This document shows positions 53,319 to 64,000 of a stretch of DNA of 64,000 bases, piece after piece. The DNA is from Enterococcus mediterraneensis (lineage in GTDB: Bacteria > Bacillota > Bacilli > Lactobacillales > Enterococcaceae), in contig NZ_UWOP01000001.1 of assembly GCF_900604485.1 (NCBI RefSeq), positions 5,001 to 69,000 on the forward strand. Direction: 5' to 3'. Under the pieces are notes generated by a model that saw only the letters and a list, made by a program, of their open reading frames with translations, ran no database searches and was not told the DNA's origin. Made by a program: the position numbers and the translations under genes. Numbering within the stretch: position 1 is the stretch's first letter; each line of letters starts with the position of its first letter.

Positions 53319-53379
53319 TTTTTTTCCTCCTATAAAGTAAAAAAACCAGCAATCCCATGCCGGCGATTGCTAGTTGCAC

Positions 53380-53501
53380 AAAAAAGCCGCATAGAAATGT
53401 TTTTCTATGCGGCGATAATTTCAAAAATTATGTTGGCATAGATACAACGTTAGAATGTACTCTAAAAAGTTGTATCTATGGATCGATCCATCAAATACAA
53501 C
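53380..53501 (-). promoter_or_regulatory. Trp-type attenuator before the trpXYZ-like operon
   Basis: Minus strand: segment 1 (53501-53488) pairs segment 2 (53480-53469). Segment 2 pairs segment 3 (53448-53437) exactly over 12 bases. The terminator is GCCGCATAGAAA/TTTCTATGCGGC (53413-53386) plus six T. TCTATGC of segment 3 (53442-53436) pairs GCATAGA in the terminator 5' arm (53410-53404), the antiterminator. A ribosome at the stop masks segment 1, giving 2:3 and termination; stalling earlier frees 1:2 and allows read-through. Confidence 0.8.
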
Positions 53502-53563
53502 TATCTACGCCAGTTTTGCCAACTCTTTTGTTTTCCTTGAGTTTCTGTTGTAAATAGGTTCAT
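53501..53563 (-). CDS. Trp-containing leader peptide (20 aa)
   Basis: MNLFTTETQGKQKSWQNWRR, with Trp15 and Trp18 placed just before the stop. AAGGAGT lies eight bases before the ATG. Shares the MNL start, Arg end and TAG-TTGTAT continuation with the aro leader, suggesting common descent. Confidence 0.78.
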   Translation of the reverse strand: MNLFTTETQGKQKSWQNWRR

Positions 53564-53593
53564 GACGGTCAACTCCTTTGTTATGATGAAAAT

Positions 53594-53622
53594 AGAATAC
53601 CTGATTGTCTTTCATTCGTCAA
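53594..53622 (-). promoter_or_regulatory. Sigma-A promoter of the trpXYZ-like operon
   Basis: TTGACG (53622-53617), 17 bases, TATTCT (53599-53594) on the minus strand, 30 bases before the leader peptide. Confidence 0.75.
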
Positions 53623-53649
53623 TAGAAAATATTCAGAATTTTGTTCTTT

Positions 53650-54231
53650 CTAGTTGTTCTCGATCTCATGGATGCTCCACATTGGCAGTCGGTTCAGTTC
53701 AGGAATGAATTCTTCCTGAAAATTTTCCAAGTCCGAGACGACAAAACGGTTCTTTTCTTTGCCTTTTTCAAAAAAGATGAATGTGACTTCATCAGAATCG
53801 ATATTGTAGCGGGATTGGATTGCTTTGGTGTCATAGACGATGGGATAATAAAAAACATTGCGATTCAATTCTTGGCGTTTATCCGGATCATCCAGTAATT
53901 GCAGCACTCGGCGGTAGTCAGCTCCTTTTGGTTTACTGAACATCACAGAGACCGCTCTGGTTTTTTCGATTGTTTGGTCTTGTTTATGATAATCAAGCGG
54001 TAAGATCTTTTCGGGAGGAAGTGTTGAAAAAATCAGGTTTTCATATTCAGATTGACGGATATGTCTTTGTGAAACGATCAATACCCCGCTGAATAGCAGC
54101 GAAAACAGCAAGAAAGAAATTACAGTGATCAGTGCTCGTTTTTGGTTATCGTACGCCCAGTCGGCAAATGCATCCCAGATGTTTGAAGCTCGTTGTTTTA
54201 TTTTTTCCCACGCTTTTTTTATCCTATCCAC
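53650..54231 (-). CDS. Hypothetical membrane-anchored protein, 193 aa
   Basis: Not recognised. A basic amphipathic N-terminus (1-30), one membrane helix (about 33-53) and an outward domain of about 140 residues without cysteines. The start is GTG 54231 with AAGGAGGG upstream. It is read away from the DUF1622 gene. No operon partner. Function unknown. Confidence 0.7.
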   Translation of the reverse strand: MDRIKKAWEKIKQRASNIWDAFADWAYDNQKRALITVISFLLFSLLFSGVLIVSQRHIRQSEYENLIFSTLPPEKILPLDYHKQDQTIEKTRAVSVMFSKPKGADYRRVLQLLDDPDKRQELNRNVFYYPIVYDTKAIQSRYNIDSDEVTFIFFEKGKEKNRFVVSDLENFQEEFIPELNRLPMWSIHEIENN

Positions 54232-54383
54232 TTTTTCCCTCCTTGCATTACACCAATAAAACGGCTTTTTTGTGATCTATTAGTTCAATACTAGCAATTA
54301 ATCACTAATAACGTCAAGAATCTTTCCATCTTTTCATTTCTTTTGTATGATAGAGGAAACAGTATTTGACAAGGAGTCGGCGT

Positions 54384-54782
54384 ATGATACATTTAGGAGA
54401 CAATATGATGGATTTTTTGATCCCGTTTTTCGAGCTGTTAGTTTTTTTATTGAATTTTATCTCGATCATCATTCTCGTTTGGGGCGTAGTTATTTCCGTT
54501 TATGACTTTATCCACTCGGAAACAACTCATGTCGACCATGTTCGGGCTGCCCGAAACAATAATTTTATCAAAAACTTTCTAGGAAGTTATATCCTGCTCA
54601 GCTTGGAAATCTTGATCGCTGCGGATATCATCGAATCCATCATCAACCCCACCATTGAAGACATTTTGCGTTTAGCTGCGGTGGTGGTCATCCGTACTGT
54701 GATCTCTTACTTCTTGCATCAAGAACTGAAAGATGCTTTGGAAGATGAAGATGAACATAGAATCTCAAAAATCGATCGATGA
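54384..54782 (+). CDS. DUF1622 membrane protein
   Basis: 132 aa, three hydrophobic helices. The segment LGSYILLSLEILIAADIIESI and VVVIRTVISYFLHQEL are the DUF1622 signature. ATG 54384 follows AAGGAG; the TTG at 54366 precedes that site. Function unknown. Located just before rqcH with its own spacing (36 bases). Confidence 0.8.
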   Translation: MIHLGDNMMDFLIPFFELLVFLLNFISIIILVWGVVISVYDFIHSETTHVDHVRAARNNNFIKNFLGSYILLSLEILIAADIIESIINPTIEDILRLAAVVVIRTVISYFLHQELKDALEDEDEHRISKIDR

Positions 54783-54818
54783 TCTGAAACAGATCATTTA
54801 TGAAAAGAGGAAAAAAAG

Positions 54819-56528
54819 ATGTCATTTGACGGAATATTTACCCATCTGATGGTCAAGGAGCTCTCCGCTGAATTATTGCGGGGACGTATTTCAAAGATCC
54901 ATCAGCCCTACCCTAACGAAGTCGTGCTAGTGATTCGTAATCAAGGGAAAAATAAAAAATTACTGCTCTCAGCCCATCCAAGTTATGCGCGGGTCCAGTT
55001 GACAGAGATCGCTTACGGCAATCCTGACACACCGCCTAACTTTGTGATGATGCTGCGAAAATATCTGGATGGCGCGATTTTGGAAAAGATCCATCAAGTA
55101 GAAAACGACCGAGTGATCCATTTTACTTTCAGTCGTCGTGATGAATTGGGAGATCTGCAAAATATCGTATTGGTAGTGGAATTGATGGGTCGCCACAGCA
55201 CGATCCTATTGATGAATCAAGAAACCGGAAAAATCTTAGACGCTATCAAGCATATCGGCTCATCCCAAAACAGCTACCGATCCCTATTGCCGGGAGTAGA
55301 ATATATCGAACCGCCGAAACAAGAACAGCTGAATCCTTTTACCGCAAGCGATACTGTTGTATTTGACCGGTTGTCAAAAGCGTCGGAACTGACAAAAAGT
55401 TATTTGCAGCAGCAGTTTCAAGGACTGGGAACGGATACTGCCGGTGAACTGGCTTTTCGTCTGAATCAAAAGCCTAATGAAAAATTGACTGTTTGGCATG
55501 CTTTCTTCACTGAATTGCAGGAAACGTTGCAGCCAACATTGATCCAGCAGGAAAAGAAAGAGTTCTTCACACCGATTCCTTTTAAAAGTCTTGAAGAACA
55601 AGCAGTCGCTATTGAAACCACCGAAAATCTCAGTCAGTTGTTAGACCTGTATTACCATGACAAAGCAGAACGAGATCGCGTCAAGCAGCAAGGCAGCGAA
55701 CTTTTACGGAAAATCGAAAATGAACTGCATCGCAATCAAAAGAAATTGCAAAAAAGAGAAAAAACGCTAGCTGATTCAGAGAATGCTGAAGAATATCGTC
55801 AAAAAGGCGAATTGCTGACGACGTTTATGAACCAAGTTCCCCGCGGTGCGACAACAGTGACATTGCCGAACTATTATGAAGAGGATCGGCCGTTGGAGAT
55901 TGCATTGAATCCTGCGTTGACGCCCAATCAAAACGCGCAAAAATACTTCCAACGCTATCAAAAATTGCGTAATGCAGTGAAATTGATCGGTGATCAGATC
56001 CAAGAAACGAAAAATGAGATCAGTTATCTGGAGTCCGTTCTAGCGCAATTAGAGATCGCAGGACCAATGGATCTGGAAGTGATCCGAGAAGAATTGATCG
56101 ATCAAGGCTACTTGAAAAAGCCGACTAAACGCCAGAAAAAACAGAAAAAATCACAGCCGGATGTTTTCTATGCGACAGACGGCACTGAGATTTTTGTGGG
56201 CAAAAACAATCTGCAAAACGATCAGCTGACTTTACGGACCGCCCGCAAAACGGATTATTGGCTCCACGCGAAAAATATCCCCGGCTCTCATGTCATCATC
56301 CGTTCCAGTGATCCGTCAGAAGAAACGATCTTGCAAGCGGCGGAACTGGCGGCTTATTTCTCGAAATACCGTCATTCAGCACAAGTCCCTGTAGATCTGG
56401 TCCAAGTCAAACATATCCGCAAGCCAAACGGCGCGAAACCCGGCTATGTGATCTATGAAAATCAGACCACCTACTTCATAACTCCGGAAGAAGAAGCGAT
56501 TCAAAAAATGGCGAAAAAACAACACTAA
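54819..56528 (+). CDS. rqcH: RqcH/Rqc2 ribosome-quality-control protein (NFACT family)
   Basis: 569 aa. NFACT-N domain (about 1-190) with the alanyl-tRNA-binding Asp-Arg pair in ENDRVIHF, helical coiled-coil arms (about 280-430), then the NFACT-R domain (TDGTEIFVGKNNLQNDQLT, LHAKNIPGSHVII). It adds alanine tails to nascent chains on split 50S subunits. Older names are FbpA/fibronectin-binding protein. GAGG precedes the ATG. Confidence 0.92.
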   Translation: MSFDGIFTHLMVKELSAELLRGRISKIHQPYPNEVVLVIRNQGKNKKLLLSAHPSYARVQLTEIAYGNPDTPPNFVMMLRKYLDGAILEKIHQVENDRVIHFTFSRRDELGDLQNIVLVVELMGRHSTILLMNQETGKILDAIKHIGSSQNSYRSLLPGVEYIEPPKQEQLNPFTASDTVVFDRLSKASELTKSYLQQQFQGLGTDTAGELAFRLNQKPNEKLTVWHAFFTELQETLQPTLIQQEKKEFFTPIPFKSLEEQAVAIETTENLSQLLDLYYHDKAERDRVKQQGSELLRKIENELHRNQKKLQKREKTLADSENAEEYRQKGELLTTFMNQVPRGATTVTLPNYYEEDRPLEIALNPALTPNQNAQKYFQRYQKLRNAVKLIGDQIQETKNEISYLESVLAQLEIAGPMDLEVIREELIDQGYLKKPTKRQKKQKKSQPDVFYATDGTEIFVGKNNLQNDQLTLRTARKTDYWLHAKNIPGSHVIIRSSDPSEETILQAAELAAYFSKYRHSAQVPVDLVQVKHIRKPNGAKPGYVIYENQTTYFITPEEEAIQKMAKKQH

Positions 56529-56585
56529 TAAAAACCGCACCAGAGAGCATGCCGTATTTGGCAATATCTCTGGTGCGGTTTTTAT
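56529..56585. terminator. Bidirectional terminator after rqcH
   Basis: AAAAACCGCACCAGAGA pairs TCTCTGGTGCGGTTTTT; serves rqcH and the convergent LysR gene. Confidence 0.85.
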
Positions 56586-56598
56586 TCTTATACTGCTA

Positions 56599-57504
56599 TC
56601 ACAGCTCTTTTTTGCTTTTGATAATAAACGACCGCACCTCGAAAAAGAATTCCTCCGCGATTTCAGACAGTTTGGTTTTTTTCGGATAGATACCATACAG
56701 ATGATTCAGCGGTTCGTCTTTTAGGGGGATCAAGCGGATCATTTCTTTGGTGGGACGGTCCACGATCCCTGAACCAGAAGCATAGGCTGTACTGGAAAGC
56801 AGGATGTTGGTCAATGTGCCCCGATCATTGGTGACGATCACGCTTTTTGCTTGATTCTTGAGAGGATCTTCATCGAAATACTCAAAATTCCCACCTTCTT
56901 GGTTGAAACGGACTTGAGAATATTCCTTCAGCTGCGAGATATCGATCTCTTTTTCAGCGGCTAGCGGATGATGTTTTCCTACGAAAATATGGGTGCGAAA
57001 TGTGCCAAGATCGACCTTCATCAAACGAGCTTGATCCAGATAACGCTCCAAACCTTTTTGGTTGTTCTCGTTCATATACAGCAGCCCGATCTCGCTGTGG
57101 CCTTCTGCTACTTCTTCGATGACTTTGGCGGTGGTGGTCTCCATAATGCGGTATTCTTGGTAATAAGCGAAGCGTTCGATCAGCTGACCGATCACCGATC
57201 CTAAAAAGTCATAATGCTGGGAAGCGATGGAAAAACGTTCAGTCGGCTCTTTTTTCTGATAATGGGTCTCTAAGCGTTCCAACTGAACTAAAATTTTTTC
57301 CGCACGAGCGAGAAAATCTCGACCGTCTGCGGTCAATACCGCACCTTGGTTCGTCCGCACGAACAGTGTCAGACCTAATTCCTTTTCCAACTCTTTGATG
57401 CCGCTGGATAAACTTGGCTGGGTGATAAACATCTTTCTGGCAGCTTCGCGAAAACTGCCGTTGTTCGCTACCGCTACTACATATCGCAACTGTTGAAGAT
57501 TCAT
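56599..57504 (-). CDS. LysR-family transcription regulator
   Basis: 301 aa. N-terminal winged helix-turn-helix (MNLQQLRYVVAVANNGSFREAARKMF, SLSSGIKELEKELG) and a C-terminal effector domain (about 90-300). It is the last gene after an HD nucleotidase and a carbonic anhydrase, six bases downstream of the latter. Target unknown; CysB/CbbR-like control of nearby genes cannot be deduced. Confidence 0.9.
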   Translation of the reverse strand: MNLQQLRYVVAVANNGSFREAARKMFITQPSLSSGIKELEKELGLTLFVRTNQGAVLTADGRDFLARAEKILVQLERLETHYQKKEPTERFSIASQHYDFLGSVIGQLIERFAYYQEYRIMETTTAKVIEEVAEGHSEIGLLYMNENNQKGLERYLDQARLMKVDLGTFRTHIFVGKHHPLAAEKEIDISQLKEYSQVRFNQEGGNFEYFDEDPLKNQAKSVIVTNDRGTLTNILLSSTAYASGSGIVDRPTKEMIRLIPLKDEPLNHLYGIYPKKTKLSEIAEEFFFEVRSFIIKSKKEL

Positions 57505-57510
57505 GCTCTG

Positions 57511-58197
57511 CTACTCCTCAAAATAAAAAATCTTTCGTCCTAATTTTTCCTGTAAAGGCCGGTTGTTGTTTTCCAAGACCTCTTCACGAAATTCTTCGAT
57601 AAATCTGCGGTCAATGACATTTACCTCATCAAAAACAAACCAATTGATCGGTCCGATAGTTGGCGGTGTGGTCAAAGAACCGATATAGTGAAAATGGCTT
57701 CTGGCCTGAGGCAGGAAAACCGTTGGATCAAAAATCTCCAAATGAGTTGAAAAATCCCAAATCCCTTCTTTGGTGAAATCCACTCCTTCTTCATTGATCC
57801 GAAACAAGACACCTACCACTAAACTGTTTCCCTGATCATCTGCATGGACCAGATGGAATTCTATTTCTTCCTGCTGCCCATCGATCCAGTGTTCGCTGGG
57901 CATATGGTAATGGATATCATTCAATAAATACTTGCTGCCGTCATAGCTGACGTAGCTGGAACAATCATAAGGAACGAAATGAATGGTATTTTTGAATTCT
58001 TTTTCAGTAAATCGTTCTTCTTGATAGTGAAAGATCAGTTTTTTTCCTGATTCTTTTTGCGCTTCGCTGTACTGCAGATGAATCGGTGATTGTAATGGGA
58101 ACTTTGCTCCTTCTGCATACCAATCACATAAGGTATGCCAATATTCGGGCCCATTTTCTCCCTCGTAACTCCAAGGAACATCCATATTTCGTTTCAA
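57511..58197 (-). CDS. Alpha-type carbonic anhydrase without signal peptide
   Basis: 228 aa. Hydrates CO2. WSYEGENGPEYW and QSPIHL at the start; zinc histidines in IHYHMPSEHW (H-x-H) and EFHLVHAD; SLTTPPTIGPINWFV near the end. All three zinc ligands and the gatekeeper Thr are present. Bacterial alpha enzymes are normally exported; here no signal sequence is seen, so cytoplasmic. Start TTG 58197, eight bases after AGGAGG. Confidence 0.85.
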   Translation of the reverse strand: MKRNMDVPWSYEGENGPEYWHTLCDWYAEGAKFPLQSPIHLQYSEAQKESGKKLIFHYQEERFTEKEFKNTIHFVPYDCSSYVSYDGSKYLLNDIHYHMPSEHWIDGQQEEIEFHLVHADDQGNSLVVGVLFRINEEGVDFTKEGIWDFSTHLEIFDPTVFLPQARSHFHYIGSLTTPPTIGPINWFVFDEVNVIDRRFIEEFREEVLENNNRPLQEKLGRKIFYFEE

Positions 58198-58209
58198 AAA
58201 AAACGCCTC

Positions 58210-58863
58210 CTATGAATCTGCTGAATCGGTTGAATCGGTAAGAATAGTTTGGATCTCAGCTAAAAATTTCTGATCACCGTAAAAGCGATCACCTAATAAA
58301 TCAGGGAAAATATTCTCAAAAAAATAAACAACACTTGGTCGATGTTGGAATTGCTTGATGGTTTGAACAGATTCCAAAAACATTTCCTCGAAGACCCGCT
58401 CCGTATTGTTCTTATTGATCTCTTCAAAAGATTCATACAGCAGATCTACTTTATCAGCGATCGCCAAGATCTCCCCTTCAATGGAATCATCTTTGCCTTC
58501 AGATAAACGGCGACGATAAATATCTTGAAATTCCACGGGGATCTCTTGATTAATGAATTCATCTGTCATTTTTTCTTCTACGTGCTGAAGCATCGCCCGT
58601 AGTTCCGGACTCGCGTATTTGACCGGTGTTTTGATATCACCGATAAAGCGTTCTGTATAGTCATGGTTCAGCGCTTTTTCATAGAGTGATTTCCAATTGA
58701 TAGCGACACCCTTCAATTCCTCGATATCACCTAGGACTTGTGCAATAGACGTCACTCGATAGGAATGGGCCGCCACACTGTGCTCGTTAAATTTAAAGAA
58801 TCCTGGTGCCCGATAGATTTTTTCTAAATTATTCAATCCTAATAAATATTCGTTCAGTCCCAT
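58210..58863 (-). CDS. HD-domain nucleotidase (YfbR-like)
   Basis: 217 aa. Metal motif: EHSVAAHSYRV (His), NHDYTERFIGDI (His-Asp) and IADKVDLLYE (Asp), as in YfbR 5'-deoxynucleotidases. A Ser/Asp-rich tail follows. First gene of the operon with carbonic anhydrase and LysR. GGGGATAG precedes the ATG. Substrate probably deoxynucleoside monophosphates. Confidence 0.85.
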   Translation of the reverse strand: MGLNEYLLGLNNLEKIYRAPGFFKFNEHSVAAHSYRVTSIAQVLGDIEELKGVAINWKSLYEKALNHDYTERFIGDIKTPVKYASPELRAMLQHVEEKMTDEFINQEIPVEFQDIYRRRLSEGKDDSIEGEILAIADKVDLLYESFEEINKNNTERVFEEMFLESVQTIKQFQHRPSVVYFFENIFPDLLGDRFYGDQKFLAEIQTILTDSTDSADS

Positions 58864-58925
58864 AACTATCCCCGCTTTCTAGTGATTTGTTACCATCCTA
58901 TCAAAAAAAATTCTGAAAATAAACA

Positions 58926-58955
58926 AAAAGAGACTAAATTTTATTCAGTCTCTTA
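58926..58955 (-). terminator. Terminator of the pyr operon
   Basis: AGAGACT pairs AGTCTCT with an 11-base loop, T-run on the minus strand, just after pyrE. Confidence 0.75.
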
Positions 58956-58962
58956 ATGAAGA

Positions 58963-59588
58963 TCATTTTAGCCAGTTTTCCGGATCTTCTTTCCAGTCTT
59001 TTAAAAGTTTCATATCTTCTTGATTGATATAATCAGTCTCTAACGCGACTTCCAGCAATGCGCTGTAGTTAGTCAAAGTAACTAAAGGTGTTTTCGCTTC
59101 TTCAAAACGTGCTTTGCCTTTTGGCAGTTCGTACGTAAAGATCGCCGCAACACCTAAAACGTCCGCTCCCTCTCTTTTTGCCGCTTCGCACGCTTCAAGA
59201 ACGCTGCCGCCGGTGGAGATCAAATCTTCGATCACTACCATTTTTTGTCCGTCAGTGATCCGACCTTCGATTTGATTGCCTTTGCCATGATCTTTGGCTT
59301 TGCTGCGGATATAGACCATCGGCAAATCAAGGATATCTGCTACCCAAGCCGCATGAGGGATACCAGCCGTCGCGGTCCCTGCGATCACTTCCACATCAGG
59401 ATAATTTTCTTTGATTTTTTCTGCAAGACCCGCAGCGATCTCTTTACGAATAGCCGGATAGCTCATCGTGATCCGATTGTCGCAGTAAATGGGGCTTTTG
59501 ATCCCGCTTGCCCAAGTAAAAGGTTCGTTAGGACTTAAAAAGACAGCTTCTATCTCTAAAAGATCTTTGGCGATCGTCATCTCTAATG

Positions 59589-59592
<4 letters not shown>
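58963..59592 (-). CDS. pyrE: Orotate phosphoribosyltransferase
   Basis: 209 aa. Joins orotate and PRPP. The PRPP motif is [34 protein letters not shown] precedes. I chose ATG 59592, which overlaps the pyrF stop (ATGA) and has GGAG upstream. Six extra codons upstream fall in pyrF. Confidence 0.95.
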
Positions 59593-62010
<2,418 letters not shown>

Positions 62011-62031
62011 GAAATTCTCCCTTACTGGTTT

Positions 62032-64000
62032 TTAAATCGCTTGTGTGGTGAATGCTCGTGATTCCATCACTTTTAAGATCGCGGTGGCAGTGTCTAATGA
62101 AGTACATAATGGAACACCGTGTTCTACCGCTTCTCGGCGGATCATGAAGCCGTCTTGGGAAGTTCCTTGACGGTTTTTATCCATCGTGTTCACGACTAAT
62201 TGCGCTTTTCCTCGTAAATATTCCAACGCATTTGGTGTTGTATGGTCTGAAATTTTCGCCACCGCTTTTGTCCGGATCCCCTGTTTCTGGAAGTATTCGG
62301 CTGTTCCGTTGGTAGCAACGATCGTAAAACCGATCGTTGAAAATCGTCTTGCCAGATTGACCGCTTCTTCTTTTGCGTCGTCCGCGACGGAAAACAGGAC
62401 AGTGCCGAATTCATGGATATGCAGTCCTGCTGCTTCGAAGGCTTTATACAACGCTTTTTCCAATGTTTTATCAGAGCCCATTACTTCACCTGTAGATTTC
62501 ATTTCCGGACCTAAGTGGGTTTCGACTTTTTGCAATTTCGTGAATGAAAAGACCGGCGCTTTGACATGGACGTCCTTGCTCTCTGGATAAAGTCCATTTT
62601 GATAGCCTTGATCGGCCAGTTTGTTGCCTAAAATAGCTTGGGTTGCCAGTTGAGCCATCGGGATGCCTGTGACTTTGCTTAAAAACGGCACGGTACGGCT
62701 GGCTCTCGGATTGACTTCGATAACATAAACTTGTTCATCGTGGATCACAAATTGGATATTCATCATCCCGATACAGTTCAAGCCTAATGCCAATTTTTCT
62801 GTATAGTCAGCGATCGTTTTCTTGATTTCTTCGGAAAGATACTGTGGCGGATAAACGGCCATCGAATCTCCTGAATGGATCCCTGCTCGTTCGATGTGTT
62901 CCATGATACCTGGAATCAACACGGTCTCGCCATCACAGATCGCGTCCACTTCGCATTCGCCGCCGATCAGATAACGATCGACAAGTACTGGATGTTCCGG
63001 TGAAGCTTTGACGGCATTTTCCATATAGTCTTCCAGGTCCTGTTGGTTCTCAACGATTTCCATCGCGCGGCCGCCTAAGACGTAACTTGGACGTACCAAG
63101 ACTGGATATCCGATTCTTTGCGCGATCGTTACCGCTTCTTCTTTATTCGTCGCTGTATCGCCCGGTGGTTGCGGGATCCCTAGTTCTTTCAATGCTTGTT
63201 CGAAAAGATCGCGATTTTCCGCACGATCCAGATCCTCGATACTGGTTCCTAAAATCTTCGTGCCGCTTTTTGCCAACGGTTCTGCTAAATTGATGGCAGT
63301 TTGTCCGCCGAATTGCACGATCACGCCGATCGGTTGTTCCAGATCGATCACGTTTTGAACATCTTCCAGTGTCAATGGTTCAAAATACAGCTTGTCAGAG
63401 ATGGAAAAGTCTGTCGATACTGTTTCCGGATTGCTGTTGATGATGATAGCCTCGTATCCTGCTGCTTGGATCGCTTTGACAGAATGGACTGTCGCATAAT
63501 CGAATTCCACACCTTGACCGATACGGATCGGACCTGAGCCTAATACAAGGACGGAAGGTTTTTGGGTCACAACACTTTCATTTTCAAATTCATAACTGCT
63601 GTAAAAATATGGTGTCGTTGATTCGAATTCCGCCGAGCAAGTGTCCACCATTTTATAGACAGGCACCAACTGATTTTCTTTACGAAATTCTCGGATTTTT
63701 GCGGCTTCTGTTTGCCAAAGCTGAGCGATCTTCACATCAGAAAAACCGTTTTGCTTGGCTTTTTTCAATGTCGTTTTATCAAATGGCGCTGCTTTCAGCT
63801 GTTCTTCGATCTCGGTGATGTGCAGGAGTTTGTCTAAGAAAAACAGATCGATCTTAGTCATTTCCGCAATGTCTTGGATTGTATACCCGCGGCGAATCGC
63901 TTCGGTGACATAAAACAGACGATCGTCTTGTGCTTTGACCATTTTTTTCGTTAGTTCATTGTCAGAAAGCTGTTCAAGAACCGGCAGTTCAACGTGAGTC
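62032..64000 (-). CDS. carB: Carbamoyl-phosphate synthase large subunit (partial)
   Basis: About 656 C-terminal residues; the frame stays open past 63942 to the window edge. The second ATP-grasp domain ([30 protein letters not shown]) and the C-terminal MGS-like allosteric domain (about the last 140 residues) are complete. The first half of the gene lies outside. Supplies carbamoyl phosphate for pyrimidines. Confidence 0.95.
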   Translation of the reverse strand, partial: THVELPVLEQLSDNELTKKMVKAQDDRLFYVTEAIRRGYTIQDIAEMTKIDLFFLDKLLHITEIEEQLKAAPFDKTTLKKAKQNGFSDVKIAQLWQTEAAKIREFRKENQLVPVYKMVDTCSAEFESTTPYFYSSYEFENESVVTQKPSVLVLGSGPIRIGQGVEFDYATVHSVKAIQAAGYEAIIINSNPETVSTDFSISDKLYFEPLTLEDVQNVIDLEQPIGVIVQFGGQTAINLAEPLAKSGTKILGTSIEDLDRAENRDLFEQALKELGIPQPPGDTATNKEEAVTIAQRIGYPVLVRPSYVLGGRAMEIVENQQDLEDYMENAVKASPEHPVLVDRYLIGGECEVDAICDGETVLIPGIMEHIERAGIHSGDSMAVYPPQYLSEEIKKTIADYTEKLALGLNCIGMMNIQFVIHDEQVYVIEVNPRASRTVPFLSKVTGIPMAQLATQAILGNKLADQGYQNGLYPESKDVHVKAPVFSFTKLQKVETHLGPEMKSTGEVMGSDKTLEKALYKAFEAAGLHIHEFGTVLFSVADDAKEEAVNLARRFSTIGFTIVATNGTAEYFQKQGIRTKAVAKISDHTTPNALEYLRGKAQLVVNTMDKNRQGTSQDGFMIRREAVEHGVPLCTSLDTATAILKVMESRAFTTQAI

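Overview
The window is low-GC Firmicutes chromosome and almost certainly Enterococcus. The main evidence is a complete ntp operon for a vacuolar-type Na+-ATPase, in the gene order described for Enterococcus hirae (F-I-K-E-C-G-A-B-D, then J). The rotor protein NtpK carries all five E. hirae Na+ ligands at identical residue numbers. Other subunits differ from E. hirae at many positions as I remember that sequence, so this is probably another enterococcal species. There are no rRNA, tRNA, CRISPR or insertion-sequence genes. Layout: 0-6.3 kb holds uncharacterised genes, an oxidoreductase/methyltransferase pair, an amino-acid permease and a secreted or membrane-anchored thermonuclease. 6.6-16.9 kb is the Na+-ATPase operon behind a structured, terminator-containing leader, followed by the K+ transporter gene ktrB/ntpJ. 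17-19 kb is an ABC exporter whose permease is frameshifted. 19-23.6 kb is a DNA/ribosome-maintenance stretch: an HhH-GPD glycosylase, a MutS2-like ATPase behind a leader-peptide attenuator, and an MmcB-like nuclease plus sce7725-like protein behind an SOS promoter. deoC follows. 24.5-27.8 kb is an AT-rich accessory segment with a ribbon-helix-helix-like protein, an LPxTS surface protein and a RelB/PemK-type toxin-antitoxin pair. 29-34.9 kb is a six-gene cell-envelope locus (GT2-GtrA, phosphodiester glycosidase, membrane protein, VTC-domain protein, DUF4956, beta-helical lipoprotein). Both of its promoters carry CiaR-like direct repeats. iadA and proC follow, then a MoxR-VWA ATPase with a small partner behind an operator-covered promoter, DegV and an LCP protein. 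42.3-50.3 kb is the aromatic amino-acid operon aroE-aroF-aroB-aroC-tyrA-aroA-aroK-pheA. 50.7-53.3 kb is a trpXYZ-like ABC importer. 53.6-58.9 kb has mixed genes including rqcH, a LysR regulator, an alpha-carbonic anhydrase and an HD nucleotidase. 59-64 kb is the pyr operon (carB-pyrK-pyrD-pyrF-pyrE), cut by the right edge. The most striking content is regulatory RNA. The aro operon and the trp-type transporter are each preceded by a sigma-A promoter, a short leader peptide (Tyr/Phe-rich and Trp-containing, respectively), mutually exclusive hairpins and a terminator. This is ribosome-mediated attenuation in a lineage where T-boxes are the usual solution. The two leaders share layout and end motifs. 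A third leader, encoding a six-residue peptide, precedes the MutS2-like gene. Its logic matches antibiotic-inducible resistance genes, which suggests a stress-inducible ribosome-rescue or ribosome-splitting ATPase. The ntp leader, with a possible pseudoknot and a terminator, is a candidate cation riboswitch. All RNA structures were paired by eye and no search was run.
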